A stretch of 55,339 bases of DNA from Agmasoma carcini (nom. nud.) (GCA_029232285.1 JAOXFI010000050.1:1-55339), one strand, 5' to 3'; positions 20,990-32,280 are shown, counted from the stretch's first letter. Program-made: numbers and translations. The notes: a model not told the origin generated them from the sequence alone.

Positions 20990-21923
20990 GGATAAAATTT
21001 TTTAAAAAAATATAAAAAAAAGTTTTATATTTTATAATTAATAAAAAAAATTTAAATTTGCTTCTTTTAAATAAAATAATTTACAATATATTATTTATCT
21101 AGACAAGTATGTTATTAGAAAATAACCATCATAAAGCTTATTGTGATCCATAAATTCACTTGTATTACCATATTCTAGACTTATGTCACTATATACTTAG
21201 TAAAGGATATAATATAAGAAATTATACTACTATCATCCTTATATCATGAATGAAGATTCGCAATAAATTAAGACCAAATATATTTAAAATTTATTATTTT
21301 TATTTTTTGACTTACCAAGTATAAATATTGATACAATCCACTTATATATCTTAAATACAATCTTTATGAGCACAAAAAGTGATAAATATACAAACTATAG
21401 CTTATTAAGTGTTAATAAATCAATTTCATACACATACATTTTAAATATTACATATTTGTATATTATCAGCAGTTGAACCAACTATTGGTTTATTATTAAT
21501 CTTTTTACATCATATGTAACCCTTTGACCTACCTTCATACAAACAATAAAGTGATATTTGATCATTATTACATCTTATCTCTGTAACATGAACCATATAT
21601 ACAATTATAATTCAATCATAAAATGTCTATATAATGGTATTTGATCTTATTTCTGTAACATGAAACATATATACAATTATCATTCAATCATGAACGAACA
21701 CCAACTGTATTTGATCATATTATATCTTATCTTTATAACATGAAACATATATACAATTATAATTCATTCATAAACCACTCAGATTAATCACAACTACTTC
21801 TAATAAATAAATAAACATTTATTTAATTGACATATTTAACTAATAAACATTTTATGAAACATTTTATTATTTTATTATTTTTGTATCAAACTTTAAAATA
21901 TTTTGAACAAAAATTTTATAACC
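20990..21923. other. Divergent-promoter spacer between eL19 and TFIIB
   Basis: Contains the start elements of both genes at its ends and a three-copy direct repeat at 21553-21776. No gene seen. Confidence 0.6.
21553..21776. repeat. About 80-90-bp direct repeat, three copies
   Basis: Three imperfect copies containing TATTTGATCAT, a CTTATCTCTGTAACATGAA-type word, then CATATATACAATTATAATTCA. Confidence 0.85.
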
Positions 21924-22859
21924 ATGTCCCAATCGGTGAAGTTTCGAGCTCTGGTTTATAAGTGTACGGACTGTGGCGAAACCAAGAATATTATAGAGGA
22001 TTATAGAAACGGATACAACGTTTGTGGCAAATGTGGCTGTGTTCTTGGCGATCGCATCATCGATGAGGGTTCAGAATGGAGAAGTTTCATGGATAGCGGC
22101 AGGGCTGACCCAAGTAGAGTCGGTGGGGCTAGCAACCCATTCTTGGAAAGCGAACAATTAGACACAATGATTAGTGCTGGACAGGGCCAAAACAGTCACG
22201 TCCTCTCAAAAATACAAATAAAAAATTATATGAGAGGCCCAGAACGAGCCCTTAAAAATGGTCTAAATAAAATTACTACATTCTGCGAATGTGCTCAAAT
22301 TTCTAAAACCGTTGAAAACAGAGCACAATATATTTTTAAATTGGTCGAAGAAAAAAAATTACTTAAAGGTAAAAGCTTAGAAGGTGCTGTTGGTGCATGT
22401 ATATATGCAGCATGCAAGTTTGAAGATTGTGCTCGTACCTTTAAAGAGATAGCTATAATGACTTTAGTACCAAAAAAGGAAATAGGAAAGTGTTTCAAGA
22501 TCATATCTAAGAGTGGTGTCATAGGACAGGTGCCTACAGGTGATATAGTTGCTAGATTCTGTTCTAATCTTAATTTAAGTATTAAACTTCAAAATGTAGC
22601 TTCAATTATTTCTGAGAAGACTAGAGAGTCAGGATACTTAACTGGTAAGTCTCCTGATTCAATAGCTGCTGCTGTTATTTATTTGGTTCTTAATTTGTTT
22701 CCAGAAGAGAAGGATGCACAACGAGATATTCAAAATATAACGAATGTCACAGAAGTTACGATTAAGAACACATATAAAGAGCTTGTTGTATACAAAGAAG
22801 AGATTATTCCTAAGGATTTGGTATCGCGTGATAGAATTGAAGTCTTACCAAAGAATTAG
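21924..22859 (+). CDS. TFIIB: Transcription initiation factor TFIIB
   Basis: 311-aa general Pol II factor. N-terminal zinc ribbon: C14-x2-C17 (YKCTDCG) and C-x2-C at VCGKCGCVLGDRIIDEGSEWRSF, the last part being the B-reader/linker segment. Two cyclin folds follow (about residues 105-200 and 205-300), with conserved GRSLEGAVGACIYAACK-like sequence (here GKSLEGAVGACIYAAC) and the second-repeat counterpart TGKSPDSIAAAVIYLV. Length is close to other eukaryotic TFIIBs. Start: the frame extends upstream from a TTG, but the ATG at 21924 follows AAAAATTTTATAACC, and the sequence MSQSVKF then the zinc ribbon is the expected N-terminus. Confidence 0.95.
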   Translation: MSQSVKFRALVYKCTDCGETKNIIEDYRNGYNVCGKCGCVLGDRIIDEGSEWRSFMDSGRADPSRVGGASNPFLESEQLDTMISAGQGQNSHVLSKIQIKNYMRGPERALKNGLNKITTFCECAQISKTVENRAQYIFKLVEEKKLLKGKSLEGAVGACIYAACKFEDCARTFKEIAIMTLVPKKEIGKCFKIISKSGVIGQVPTGDIVARFCSNLNLSIKLQNVASIISEKTRESGYLTGKSPDSIAAAVIYLVLNLFPEEKDAQRDIQNITNVTEVTIKNTYKELVVYKEEIIPKDLVSRDRIEVLPKN

Positions 22860-23858
22860 CCTTATTGTTGATTATTAAAATTGTTCTTATATATAATTTT
22901 ATTGTTTTTATTTATATATTTATTTTCTGATATAAAAATTAGGAAGAAGAAAGTCAGATAATCAATTAAAGCTTATTTTTAAAGCTATTTATGAGTATTT
23001 AAGACTTGATCTGGTTTATTTAATATATTTTATCAAGTAACAGCACAAAATACTATCGAATGTAAAGCTCTCTGCTCATTTTCTATAAATAATCTTAAAA
23101 TGTTGGTCAAAAATGAGAAGCTGAACCAGTAAGTAAAAAAATTATTAAATCAAACAATAATAAAGATGTATACAGTCGGAATAATGGTCATAAACTTATT
23201 GTGATTTGGTAAAAAATATTAATATAGTGATAGTAAGACTTTAAAGACATAATACTATATTATAACTAGACTATTATTACGTACATCCTAACTTATATCT
23301 TTAAGAGGTGGCATTTCCCTGCCAATGGAGAAGAGGTGTCTGTCTATCGGCTCAAACTAGTTTACCAGAGTGGACAAGGTTATCCGTATCCTCCATAGAT
23401 CAATAACAAGGGTAGTGAATATTGATATTATACAATGAGCATGCCCTAAACACGCTTTATCTTTTAGAGATTTTAAAATAATAACCATTATAATAGAGAT
23501 TGATCACTTCTTAAAAATTTAAGGAATAAAGTCCATTAAGATCATAAGAATGTTTATCAGGAACCCAGTTATTGATCTAAGAAATCATTTATAAGTGTAT
23601 CTATAGCTGTTATTGATGTTTGTGCTGAGTTACCTTACTTCACATATCAATCTTTTATCCCTATTGAAATTTTAGGCATATGGCTAGACTTAGATCAAAT
23701 TATCTTAAAAGTATTTTAATAAGTTTAGGGCAACCCTATTATGTCTCTTAACCCTTATAATATATTAAATAGTTCATATTAATACTTATATATGTTAATA
23801 ATGTACCTTTCTATGATTTATCTATAAATAAAATATAAAAAACTTAAAAAATTAAAGT
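22860..23858. other. Spacer with family X copy
   Basis: Convergent spacer of about 1 kb between TFIIB and uS13. Contains family X copy 4 (23140-23480). No gene seen. Confidence 0.6.
23140..23480 (-). repeat. Dispersed repeat family X, copy 4
   Basis: Blocks TAGTGATAGTAAGACTTTAA, GAGGTGTCTGTCTATCGG and GGACAAGGTTATCCGTATCC are clear. The minus-strand decayed reading includes DTDNLVHSGKLV then ADRQTPLL, FKVLLSLY and FLPNHNKFM, each shared with other copies. Confidence 0.65.
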
Positions 23859-24323
23859 TTACTTCTTCTTTTTGTTACCAGCAGCAGGACCATGGCCACG
23901 ACCGTTAGCATTTGTATGCTGCTTTCTGACCTTCAAACCAGCATCAAGTCTTATAGATCTTAGTCTATTAAGTTTCTTACCAATTTCTTTATCCTCTCTC
24001 ATGTACTGGTCAAGGCTATTCTTCAACAAGTGTTTATCTACGTTATCAGACTTATCTCTTTGGTGGTTGAACATATATGATGGAACACCATATTCAGAAG
24101 GGTGGTTCAAAGCATGTACGGCCTTGTCAATTTCTTCCTGAGAGAAGTAACCAGCCTTCTTGCCTATGTCAATACCAGCCTTTTTAAGGACAGCGTTAGA
24201 GTATCTTCGACCAACGCCTTTTATACCAGTTAAAGCTATTTCTGATCTTAGTTTACCATTGATATTGGTGTTAGCTATACGTAAAACTAAATTTATCTTT
24301 TTGTCTTCAACTTTATTAACCAT
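23859..24323 (-). CDS. RPS18: Small-subunit ribosomal protein uS13
   Basis: 154-aa uS13 (eukaryotic RPS18), full length. Motifs: LRIANTNINGKLRSEIALTGIKGVGRRYSN (helix-two-turn-helix with GI-GVGRR), HPSEYGVPSYMFNHQRD, and the C-terminal LRSIRLDAGLKVRKQHTNANGRGHG tail with basic KKKK end. It binds the head of the 40S subunit near the P site. Start: AAAATTTTACC directly before ATG, with a second AAAAAATTTTATG further upstream. Strongly conserved. Confidence 0.96.
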   Translation of the reverse strand: MVNKVEDKKINLVLRIANTNINGKLRSEIALTGIKGVGRRYSNAVLKKAGIDIGKKAGYFSQEEIDKAVHALNHPSEYGVPSYMFNHQRDKSDNVDKHLLKNSLDQYMREDKEIGKKLNRLRSIRLDAGLKVRKQHTNANGRGHGPAAGNKKKK

Positions 24324-24933
24324 GGTAAAATTTTCATAAAATTTTTTAAAATATTGGAAAAGAAGATTTGATAAAAATTATAAGTAAATTTATAAATATT
24401 GTGTTATAATTAAGTAATATTTAGAATAATTGATTGATTAGGAACCATAACGTATAAAATTAGATAAATATCAACAATAAGAATTATTTTTGCTAAATTT
24501 ATAATCATTATTAATATATAATATTATTTATAAGGTTTTTAATATATTAACTAACCAATTTTTTGATATTTTGATCAGTCAATGACAGAATATGAAGATC
24601 TTGATGTATAAATTTTAAGAAAAATCAGAGTTAAATGTGTAGCAACAATATTTATCATTTAATAATAATAAATATAATTTTGTATATATTATATATATGT
24701 TAGTTAGTGGTTAGTTAGTCAGTTAGTTAGTCAGTCAGTCAGTGGTTAGTTAGTTAGTGGTTAGTTAGTTAGTCAGTCAGTGGTTAGTTAGTTAGTTAGT
24801 CAGTGGTTAGTTAGTTAGTTAGTCAGTGGTTAGTTAGTTAGTTAGTCAGTGGTTAAGTTAGTTAGTCAATTAGTGGTTAGTCATTCAATCAGTTATATTT
24901 TTTAAATAAAATAAAAAATAAAATTTTTTCCTA
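24324..24933. other. Divergent-promoter spacer with minisatellite
   Basis: Carries the uS13 start element on the left, a TTAGTTAGTCAGT array on the right, and the AAAATTTTTTCCTA element before the next gene. No gene. Confidence 0.65.
24697..24890. repeat. TTAG/TCAG/TGGT minisatellite
   Basis: Array made of 4-bp words TTAG, TCAG and TGGTTAG in higher-order units (GTGGTTAGTTAGTTAGTCA) upstream of the 76-aa gene. Confidence 0.95.
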
Positions 24934-25164
24934 ATGGCAAATATCTTGAAAAAATCTCATAGAAATGAAATACGTAAGAAATCGCCTACATCCATTCTTA
25001 GCTTTGAAAAGCAACAGGAAATCAAAAAGATAAAGAAGGATGAAGTTGCTAAGAAAAGAAAAGTTGTCGAAGAGATTAAAGAAAAGAAGCGATTGTACTG
25101 GGAAAGAAAGAAGCAAATACAAGAAGAGAAAATATCAAAAAAGAAAAATAAACTAAAAAAATAA
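24934..25164 (+). CDS. 76-aa Lys-rich coiled-coil protein
   Basis: Intact small gene with AAAATTTTTTCCTA directly before ATG. After MANILKKSHRNEIRKKSPTS it is almost wholly charged helix (FEKQQEIKKIKKDEVAKKRKVVEEIKEKKR), Lys/Glu-rich, ending KKKNKLKK, so it is likely nuclear or nucleolar and RNA-associated. The pattern resembles small ribosome-biogenesis proteins (Cgr1-like), but no specific motif supports that name. It lies between uS13 and an RPC5-like gene. Confidence 0.65.
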   Translation: MANILKKSHRNEIRKKSPTSILSFEKQQEIKKIKKDEVAKKRKVVEEIKEKKRLYWERKKQIQEEKISKKKNKLKK

Positions 25165-25209
25165 CAAATTTAATAAATTTAGCTAAGTTTTAATTTTTAT
25201 GAATTATAG

Positions 25210-25540
25210 TGATATTAGTTAGACACATGGTCATGGTTAGACATAGTCAGTCGTGGTCATGGTCAGTCGTGGTCATGATCAGTCAGTCTTAATCAGTTTT
25301 AGTCAGTCTTGGTCAGTCTTAGTCAGTCTTAGTAGTCTTGGTCAGTCTTAATCAGTTTTAGTCAGTCTTAGTCAGTCTTAATCAGTTTTAGTCAGTCTTA
25401 GTCAGTCTTAGTCAGTTTTAGTCAGTTTTAGTCAGTCTTAGTCAGTCTTAGTCAGTCTTAGTCAGTCTTGGTCAGTCTTAGTCAGTCATGGTCGTCACAT
25501 TATCATCGTCATACCATCACCCATCATACCACCATCACCC
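25210..25540. repeat. 10-bp minisatellite (AGTCAGTCTT) and CATCACC repeats
   Basis: About 28 copies of AGTCAGTCTT with variants (GGTCAGTCTT, AATCAGTTTT), followed by short ACCATCACCCATCAT repeats. It lies between the 76-aa gene and the RPC5-like gene. Confidence 0.95.
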
Positions 25541-25719
25541 ATCATAGTGATTTTTTCCCTAAAATAATATATTTCACACCCCTTGTCTAATATTTCAATT
25601 TTTTATTGCTTCTAAGCCACATTATAATATTTATAAAACAAGTTTAATATTCCAATTTATTATTATTAACACTAATCATAGTTAAACTAACTTATTATAT
25701 TTTTTAAAAAAATTTATCT

Positions 25720-26931
25720 ATGAAGAAAGTTGTAGCTGAATATGACATAGAATATGCAATAAATGATCCAGTGCTTAGTCTATTGAGATTTTCAACTGAA
25801 CAAAAGAGTTTCAACCCATCTAAGATCAATTACAAACCAACTTCTAAACAGATGGACATTTCATTACAATTTCCTCAAAAAAATTCAAGCGCTGTTAAAG
25901 AAAAGCAATTAAAAACAAAACATTTGACTCAAACCGCTTGTGCTTCCAATCAAAATTATTTATATTACTGCAAAGTTGTTGATAACAAAATTATTTTGTA
26001 CAATATTAAAAATTTATTTTTATTTCTTCCTAAATTTGAATATTTTACAATTGAGCAAACTCAATCAAAATTCAGAAAGGCTGAAAGTAGAGAAGAATTA
26101 GAGCATAGAAAGAAAAGTCTTAACTATAAACTTAAAAATATGGAACTAGAACCTTCTAAGGAATTAAAATATGATTATAATAAGCTTGATTTAGATACAA
26201 AATCAATGATAAGGCTTAACCAACCGAGAATCATAAGATATTCAAATTGTTATAAAAATATTGAACAGACCATCAAAAATACTGTTATAGTCAATTTTAA
26301 AGCATTAAATAATATTTTTAATAATGGAAATGCTATTAAATCAGTTTTATACAAAATGACTGATGAATTGAATGGAAGATATGTTTTAAAAAATAATTTT
26401 TATGAAGGGAGGTTGCATAATGATAGAAACAAAATAATACAAATGTTTAATAAGAGAGAAGTGATCAATGTTAATGATTTTAAGTTTTTGGGTGATGAAA
26501 TTTGGATGATAGAAGAATTAGCAGATAAAGATGATAGAAAATACATCTTAAAGGGCAGCAGAGAAAGAATTGATTTTAATTTTGAATCTATAAATTTAGC
26601 TAATTTTGATATGATAAAAAGATTATTTTTGGAAGCAAAGATGTTGAGCATAGAAGATATTTCTGTTAAAACAGGGATTGATGTTGAAATATGTGTTGAA
26701 ATACTAAAAAATGATGAATTTTTGCATTTATTTAATAATTCGTACGTTTATAACGATGATACGTATTGGTTTAATTGTGTTTTGAAGATGTATAAAACGA
26801 AAAGGGGGTATGCTTTGTGTGATATAAGGAGGTGTTTAGGTGAAAATGGTATAGAATTTACTGAATCAGCTCTTTTGGAGGAATTAGAGCATTATTGTGC
26901 ATTGAAGGGTCAAAGATATTTATTAAAGTGA
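25720..26931 (+). CDS. RNA polymerase III subunit RPC5-like (Rpc37/Sin)
   Basis: 403 aa. Near the N-terminus DPVLSLLRFSTEQKSFNPSKINYKPTSKQMDISLQF has the layout of the RPC5 N-terminal dimerisation domain (DPV...LxLLQYP-R...KPK...vel), and QTACASNQNYLYYCKVVDNKIILYNIKNLFLFLPKFEYF matches the following 'YaVG...elhLtPl..v.qlRP.f..ld' strand. About residues 115-145 are a charged helix. The C-terminal 150 residues look like winged-helix repeats (LFLEAKMLSIEDISVKTGIDVEICVEIL). RPC5 pairs with RPC4 in Pol III for initiation and termination. Start element AAAAAAATTTATCT precedes ATG. Call rests on pattern recognition; motif fit is partial. Confidence 0.6.
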   Translation: MKKVVAEYDIEYAINDPVLSLLRFSTEQKSFNPSKINYKPTSKQMDISLQFPQKNSSAVKEKQLKTKHLTQTACASNQNYLYYCKVVDNKIILYNIKNLFLFLPKFEYFTIEQTQSKFRKAESREELEHRKKSLNYKLKNMELEPSKELKYDYNKLDLDTKSMIRLNQPRIIRYSNCYKNIEQTIKNTVIVNFKALNNIFNNGNAIKSVLYKMTDELNGRYVLKNNFYEGRLHNDRNKIIQMFNKREVINVNDFKFLGDEIWMIEELADKDDRKYILKGSRERIDFNFESINLANFDMIKRLFLEAKMLSIEDISVKTGIDVEICVEILKNDEFLHLFNNSYVYNDDTYWFNCVLKMYKTKRGYALCDIRRCLGENGIEFTESALLEELEHYCALKGQRYLLK

Positions 26932-27475
26932 AAATACCAATTTTTAATGTACTTGGTTATTAAAAAACCTTTAAATAAATAAAATTTTGGTATTTAAATA
27001 ATTATGTTTTATTTTTAATCAATATGAATATTTTTAAAACGAAAACCTTTAAATATATAAAATTTTGATATTAAAAAATTACTAATTTTAGCCTTAAAAT
27101 TCTATAATTTAAATCTTGAAATTGTGCTGATTATTCAAGTTTATCAAAGTATTTTTTTTCTGTTTATAAATGATTCATCAATCCAAAATTATTATTTAAA
27201 TATTTTTACTTTTATGTATAACAACACACCCTCTCAAAACTTTACAGATTAACCATTGTTGAATTTGCACAAATTTGTTATTATATTAAACCCTATCCAT
27301 TATTTATTTGATTTAATCACTGTTACTTTATATCAATAATTTAAGTAGAGCATCCGAACCATTTTCTAATATGCTATAATTATTATACATTTGTATGTAT
27401 AATATACTGTGATTATCGGTAAAAGTTTAATTTTCCAAAGATACTTTAAAAACACCAAAAACATTAAAAATATTA
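26932..27475. other. Convergent spacer
   Basis: A+T-rich, with a roughly 60-bp direct repeat of AACCTTTAAATAAATAAAATTTTGGTATT type at about 26965-27085. No gene. Confidence 0.5.
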
Positions 27476-29971
27476 TCATTTAATTATTTGAGATAACAAA
27501 TAATGATTTTCAGCACCTGAAATATCCTCTAAAACTTTGCTTACAACATCTTCAGACCACACCTTCTGACAATAAATCGTAAATAACACTTTCTTCTTCT
27601 CTTCACCTTCCAACTTATTAAATACTTTATTACTAAAATACCTTCCTCCATTTAATAAATTATGAATATTCAATCTTTTAAGATATTCAAAATCAACATT
27701 ATCCTTCTCTAAAATCTTTAAAACCGTATCCAAATTCTTACATCTAAACAGCTTAAGCATAGTCATCTGCTTAAGTAACGTATTACTTCTACAAAGCACC
27801 TGCTCTTTTATTATTGTTTGTACCTCTGGCTCAACTTTGTCTTCTAAACTGAAAAAAAGCAAAAATTTTATAAAATCACTCGATTTCTTAAAATTTTTAA
27901 GAAAATAATCAACTTTTTTATCACCAAAGCAACTCAATGGATGATAATGTGGTATTTCAATATTAGAATCAAACATTATCTTTTGATAACCAACTATCTC
28001 ATCACATTCAATAAGGTTCTTCTTAAGAAACAATATATCTTCACTACAATCAATCCCACACACTATCTTAGCCTTAACATAATCTTTATAATATTCAGAA
28101 TCATATTTTTTCTTTAATATAAAATTCTCACAATTTTCATTTTTTACAAATTTTGAATATAAAAGCTGTTTTGAAAAAATATTAAAAAACGACTTCGTTA
28201 ACGTTGAATCATCAATCAAAAACAAGGCATTCTCAAAATTAACAGTAACATTCTCAATATCAAAATCAATCATCTTATCATACAAATTAAGCAACATCTC
28301 ACCCCCTCTACTAAAGCTATTAAACCATTCACTATTTCTAAGTATAAACACTGCCATATCATTGTTAAAATTATCATTTAAATAAATCATTCCTTTGTTT
28401 TCATGTTCATTAAGTCTATCTAAGAAATCTTCATTAAGATAGAACGAAAAATCTTTAAAAAGAGACAAATACTCAAAATACCTCTTGACGGGAATCGAAC
28501 TCACAACATTAATAATACTTATATCTTTTATAAGAAATTTATACTTAATCTGATAATCAACAACAGCATTAACCAAATTATCAGATTTTAGCATCGCATT
28601 TCTTATATGATTAATACTCAACTCAACCGAATTGGGCAGTGTATATGAAGAAAAACATTGTACAACAGTCTTAGGATCTTCACTTCTAAATCCTAATAAC
28701 TTATATTGATCAATTTGCTTCATAAGATCAATAAACTTTTGTTTTTGTTCTATTTGTGAATTGGTAAATTCTTCAAAATTAAACATATAAGGATTTTTGT
28801 AATTAGTTTGATTTCCCTTATACAAACCTTCCTTAGTAAGTGGCTCATCAATATCATTTCTAACATCAAATTCATTGATAAAAGCCAGTACACTTGGAAG
28901 TAGATGAAAATCACCCATCCTTAGTTCCTCTTCTATCTCTTTATTGCATTGTAGTATTAATTCAATTTCTACTTCCTTATCTCTAACAAATTCCTTAAGA
29001 ATGCTATATATGACACCTTTAAGTTTGCGATGCAACGAGACTTTTATTAAACTTTGGAAAACCTTGACAAAAGAATAAAATTTGATTTTTTTGTACTTTA
29101 TAAGCTTTTTAACACATTCAAGAAGATAGAAAATGGTTTTAAAATCTTTTGGCTTGATTTCTTTAGATTTATCCAAGAGCAATAACTTATCAAGTACTTT
29201 CCTTAGTTCAATAATGTCTTTAGAAATACAATCATAAATTCTGTCTGCTGATTCTCTTTGAATGAGTGAAGAGACATAACCTAAAAAGTTTTCAGTGCGT
29301 TTCTTAATGCTTATATTGTGATAATAGTCATTGTTTATCATATAGAATATCTGATATACAACATCAAGGTGGTCTGTTGTATCAATTTCATCTTTTAATT
29401 TTAATATAATTTTTCTTTTAACTTCTGGTCTAAGATCATTTTTAAAGTTTTCAATTATACTTAATAGGACTGGGCCAGCTGTAACGTTATGAATTATATC
29501 AAGCTCGTATGATTTAAATGTGGTATCTGTGATTACGGCTAAGTTAACACTGACCCAATCAGCTATTTCAACGTTTGCAAGGTTGTTCTGCAAAGTGGTG
29601 TTAGTGTAGCCACTTGCACAGAGAATGTCAATAATTGAAGAGATCATTATTTTTCTAAATTTTTCTTTTTTTAAGATTGCTTCAGAACCATGTACAAGAG
29701 AATCGGTGTATAAAATGTTAACCAGAGTTTCTATAATGTAAGAAGGAACTGATATTTTGCCTCTTATTAAATATTTGATAAGAGATATTATATTATTTTG
29801 AAAGGATAGAGTAACGATAACTTTAGAATCTTCTGGTGAATATTTGTTGATTCTACCATATTCAAAGTTGCCCAAAAGCATATTATTGAGTTCTGTGAAG
29901 TGTTCAGTTGTTACTTCATAAGGATTGCTGATAATAAAGCTAGCAATTTGTTCAAAAAGTTTGTTGGGCAT
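27476..29971 (-). CDS. 831-aa alpha-helical protein, HEAT/ARM-like, unknown
   Basis: The longest gene in the window. It appears almost entirely alpha-helical, with successive amphipathic helix pairs (for example SLIKYLIRGKISVPSYIIETLVNILY, KTIFYLLECVKKLIKYKKIKFYSFVKVFQSLIKVSL), no membrane span and no signal peptide. This suggests a solenoid scaffold such as a karyopherin, nucleoporin, CCR4-NOT or ribosome-biogenesis HEAT protein; no motif decides among these. AAAAATTTATCC precedes the ATG on the minus strand. The frame is unbroken and conserved-looking, so a real gene. A sequence GTTCGATTCCC inside it mimics a tRNA B box but belongs to the codons for SSIPV. Confidence 0.8.
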   Translation of the reverse strand: MPNKLFEQIASFIISNPYEVTTEHFTELNNMLLGNFEYGRINKYSPEDSKVIVTLSFQNNIISLIKYLIRGKISVPSYIIETLVNILYTDSLVHGSEAILKKEKFRKIMISSIIDILCASGYTNTTLQNNLANVEIADWVSVNLAVITDTTFKSYELDIIHNVTAGPVLLSIIENFKNDLRPEVKRKIILKLKDEIDTTDHLDVVYQIFYMINNDYYHNISIKKRTENFLGYVSSLIQRESADRIYDCISKDIIELRKVLDKLLLLDKSKEIKPKDFKTIFYLLECVKKLIKYKKIKFYSFVKVFQSLIKVSLHRKLKGVIYSILKEFVRDKEVEIELILQCNKEIEEELRMGDFHLLPSVLAFINEFDVRNDIDEPLTKEGLYKGNQTNYKNPYMFNFEEFTNSQIEQKQKFIDLMKQIDQYKLLGFRSEDPKTVVQCFSSYTLPNSVELSINHIRNAMLKSDNLVNAVVDYQIKYKFLIKDISIINVVSSIPVKRYFEYLSLFKDFSFYLNEDFLDRLNEHENKGMIYLNDNFNNDMAVFILRNSEWFNSFSRGGEMLLNLYDKMIDFDIENVTVNFENALFLIDDSTLTKSFFNIFSKQLLYSKFVKNENCENFILKKKYDSEYYKDYVKAKIVCGIDCSEDILFLKKNLIECDEIVGYQKIMFDSNIEIPHYHPLSCFGDKKVDYFLKNFKKSSDFIKFLLFFSLEDKVEPEVQTIIKEQVLCRSNTLLKQMTMLKLFRCKNLDTVLKILEKDNVDFEYLKRLNIHNLLNGGRYFSNKVFNKLEGEEKKKVLFTIYCQKVWSEDVVSKVLEDISGAENHYLLSQIIK

Positions 29972-30199
29972 GGATAAATTTTTAAAGGTGAATAAAATTT
30001 TGCAATATTTTAAATAGGAAAAATATGTTGAATGGTAACAATGATATATGGAATTATATGAAAATGATATAAATATTCTATAATTTACATATAAAATATC
30101 ATTAAGGAACGAAAGTTTTATAATAATGCATATAAATTAATATTTATATATATTTGGGTTTTTTTATATCACTTTGAAAATGTCATGTTTTAATGGGTA

Positions 30200-30985
30200 A
30201 ACATCCATAAGACTTTATTAAAGGTAAAATAATTGCTTTAAAGATCTCTTATTTAAAGCTTAAAAGATAGCTGATGAGATAGATTTGCCTATCAATACTG
30301 TGTCAGATATATGGTTCGGGTCGTTCCCAGATAGTAGCAATTTTTAATTGATTAAAAGATAAAAAACCAATTAATAATCAAAAAATTTAGAATGATTATT
30401 ATTAGTTACAAACCCTTATTGAGCAGAAAATATTTTAAACAGATTAAGGCTTATAAAGAAGCAGATATATTATAATAATAATACTTGGTATAAAATATTA
30501 TGGTCAGATGAATCATCAATTGTAAACTATAATTCTGTTGGCGAAAAGCATCTTCATGCTTGATCATAATCATTTTATGCAGATAGTTAAGCACGGCAGT
30601 GTTAAAGTTATAGAATGGGTTTTTTAGGTCAAATGGTGCTAAAGAGTTAGTTCTAGTAAAAATAAGAATAGATGAAAAGTTTATAATAAGAGAACGGCCA
30701 TAAGCACAACTCCAATCATGCAACAAACGATAAAACATTGAGAAGTGGTAATTCTTATCATAATCACCCAATTTTAATCCAATTTTAATCCAATTTTAAT
30801 CCAATTTTAACCTTAATTGAGCATCTTATGTTCAAATATTACAAAGTTTTAAAGGTAAAAATACTGATGAGTTATTTAAAGAACTTGATGGGATTTGAAG
30901 TGATACATCAATGTTATTGCTAAAAACATGAAATTAAGATGTATTGATTGTATCAAGAGCAAGAGGTGTACATACTAAATATTAA
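30200..30985 (+). mobile_element. Tc1/mariner transposase relic
   Basis: Plus-strand fragments in order: DEIDLPINTVSDIWFGSFP (possible HTH region, about 30270-30330), WYKILWSDESSIVNYNSVGEKHLHA (about 30487-30562) matching WSDES with the first catalytic Asp and G-R-yV, IVKHGSVKVIEW (about 30590-30625) matching VKHGGGsVMVWG, and a decayed C-terminus ending T-Y near 30980. A 106-codon minus-strand frame here (30451-30771) is an antisense artefact of this relic. Confidence 0.8.
30768..30815. repeat. 11-bp repeat inside Tc1 relic
   Basis: Four tandem copies of CCAATTTTAAT within the transposase relic. Confidence 0.9.
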
Positions 30986-31599
30986 ATTATGTTTTCGTAA
31001 TATATTTATAATTTAATATCAGTAAAACCCAAAAATATATAAAAATTAAAAAAAAAAATTCTAAGACTGTATAATCAAACATAAAATAAAAATTATTGAA
31101 ACGGAACAACAGACATATATTTCCTATAATCAGAATATCAATAAATTAAGATTAACTAAAATATTTTTAATTTAATACAAATTGTTGTATGGAAAGAAAT
31201 GAGATTTTAATTTTCGTATTAAAAATAATAATTTTAAAAATAAAAATTCAATATTATAACGAGTTTTAACTTAACCCCATTGTAGTATATTTGATGACGA
31301 ATTATGAGTGGTAGTAAATTAATAAATAATTAAATTGATTATCTATGTTATAGAATTATAAACAATTTTAACAAGACCACATAGAAAATATAGTATCAAA
31401 GAAAATAATTTATATTTAAATATAAATTAAACTACATATCAAAAATCAAAATATTTCATGAAAGTAGCACCTTCTAATAAATAATTTGATAAGAATCGTT
31501 AAAACTGTAACAATATTCAAATCTTATTTCTATCTATAATGACTCTGAAGGACAAAAATAATCAATTTATTTGGTAAAAAGAAATATTTAAATGGTTAT

Positions 31600-31765
31600 A
31601 TTAGCAGATATGGTGTTTTTAAATGAAACCTTTGAAAATTATAATTTAAAAAACCCAAAAACATTAAAAAATTTTGAATTCTATTCAAATTACCTCAATC
31701 TCAACCCTGTAGAACCTTTATGTGATTATTTGACTTGGAAATAAATAAATAAATGATAATTTTGA
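31600..31765 (+). mobile_element. Tc1/mariner relic, C-terminal fragment
   Basis: SNYLNLNPVEPLCDYLT at about 31686-31737 on the plus strand matches SPDLNPIEpLWdyLK with the third acidic catalytic residue. Upstream sequence GGTGTTTTTAAATG resembles strings near other Tc1 relics (13317, 14254). Confidence 0.65.
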
Positions 31766-32140
31766 AAATAAAACACACATAATGATGAAAATTAATAAGT
31801 TTTGGTATTTTATATTGTAGAACACTGATATAACAGAATTAAATAAAGGCATCTGGTCTTCTAGTGTGTTTTGATTTAAACTATCAGAATAATTTACATA
31901 ATAAAATATTAAGACAATCCCTGATATAATTCTAATTGTTATAATTGATATATTTTGAAGTATTGTAGTACTAAATATGTTACCGTTATTATTTAGAAAA
32001 TTATTTATTAAATCTTTATATTTTACTTTGCAATAACACTGGTCTTTCTAATATATTTATATCAATTAAGGTATTGTTTGTATTTTAATCAATCCTGTCA
32101 AATATTTTTATTTGTATATAAATTTGTTGTTATTTCTAAT

Positions 32141-32280
32141 ATAATTCATTTTCTAATAATCATCCATCACTTCATACATTAAACTTATTATCTTTATTAC
32201 TAAATATATTCCTTTTCTAATAATCATCCATCTCATCAGATATTAAACTTATAATCTATTCTATTATTAATATATTCCAT
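32141..32280. repeat. 64-bp direct repeat, two copies
   Basis: TTTTCTAATAATCATCCATC followed by an ATTAAACTTAT word occurs twice in tandem just upstream of the hydrolase gene, covering its likely promoter. Confidence 0.85.

Noticed and set aside
24697..24890. TTAGTTAGTCAG array as telomere repeat
   Set aside because: Internal position between two genes, mixed 4-bp words rather than a single telomere unit, and similar arrays with other units fill most spacers.
28485..28520. GTTCGATTCCC on the minus strand, a perfect-looking tRNA B box
   Set aside because: It encodes SSIPV inside the intact 831-aa gene; no acceptor stem, D arm or anticodon arm is present at the right spacing.
30451..30771. 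106-codon minus-strand frame
   Set aside because: Antisense of Tc1 transposase motifs (WSDES, VKHG) on the plus strand.
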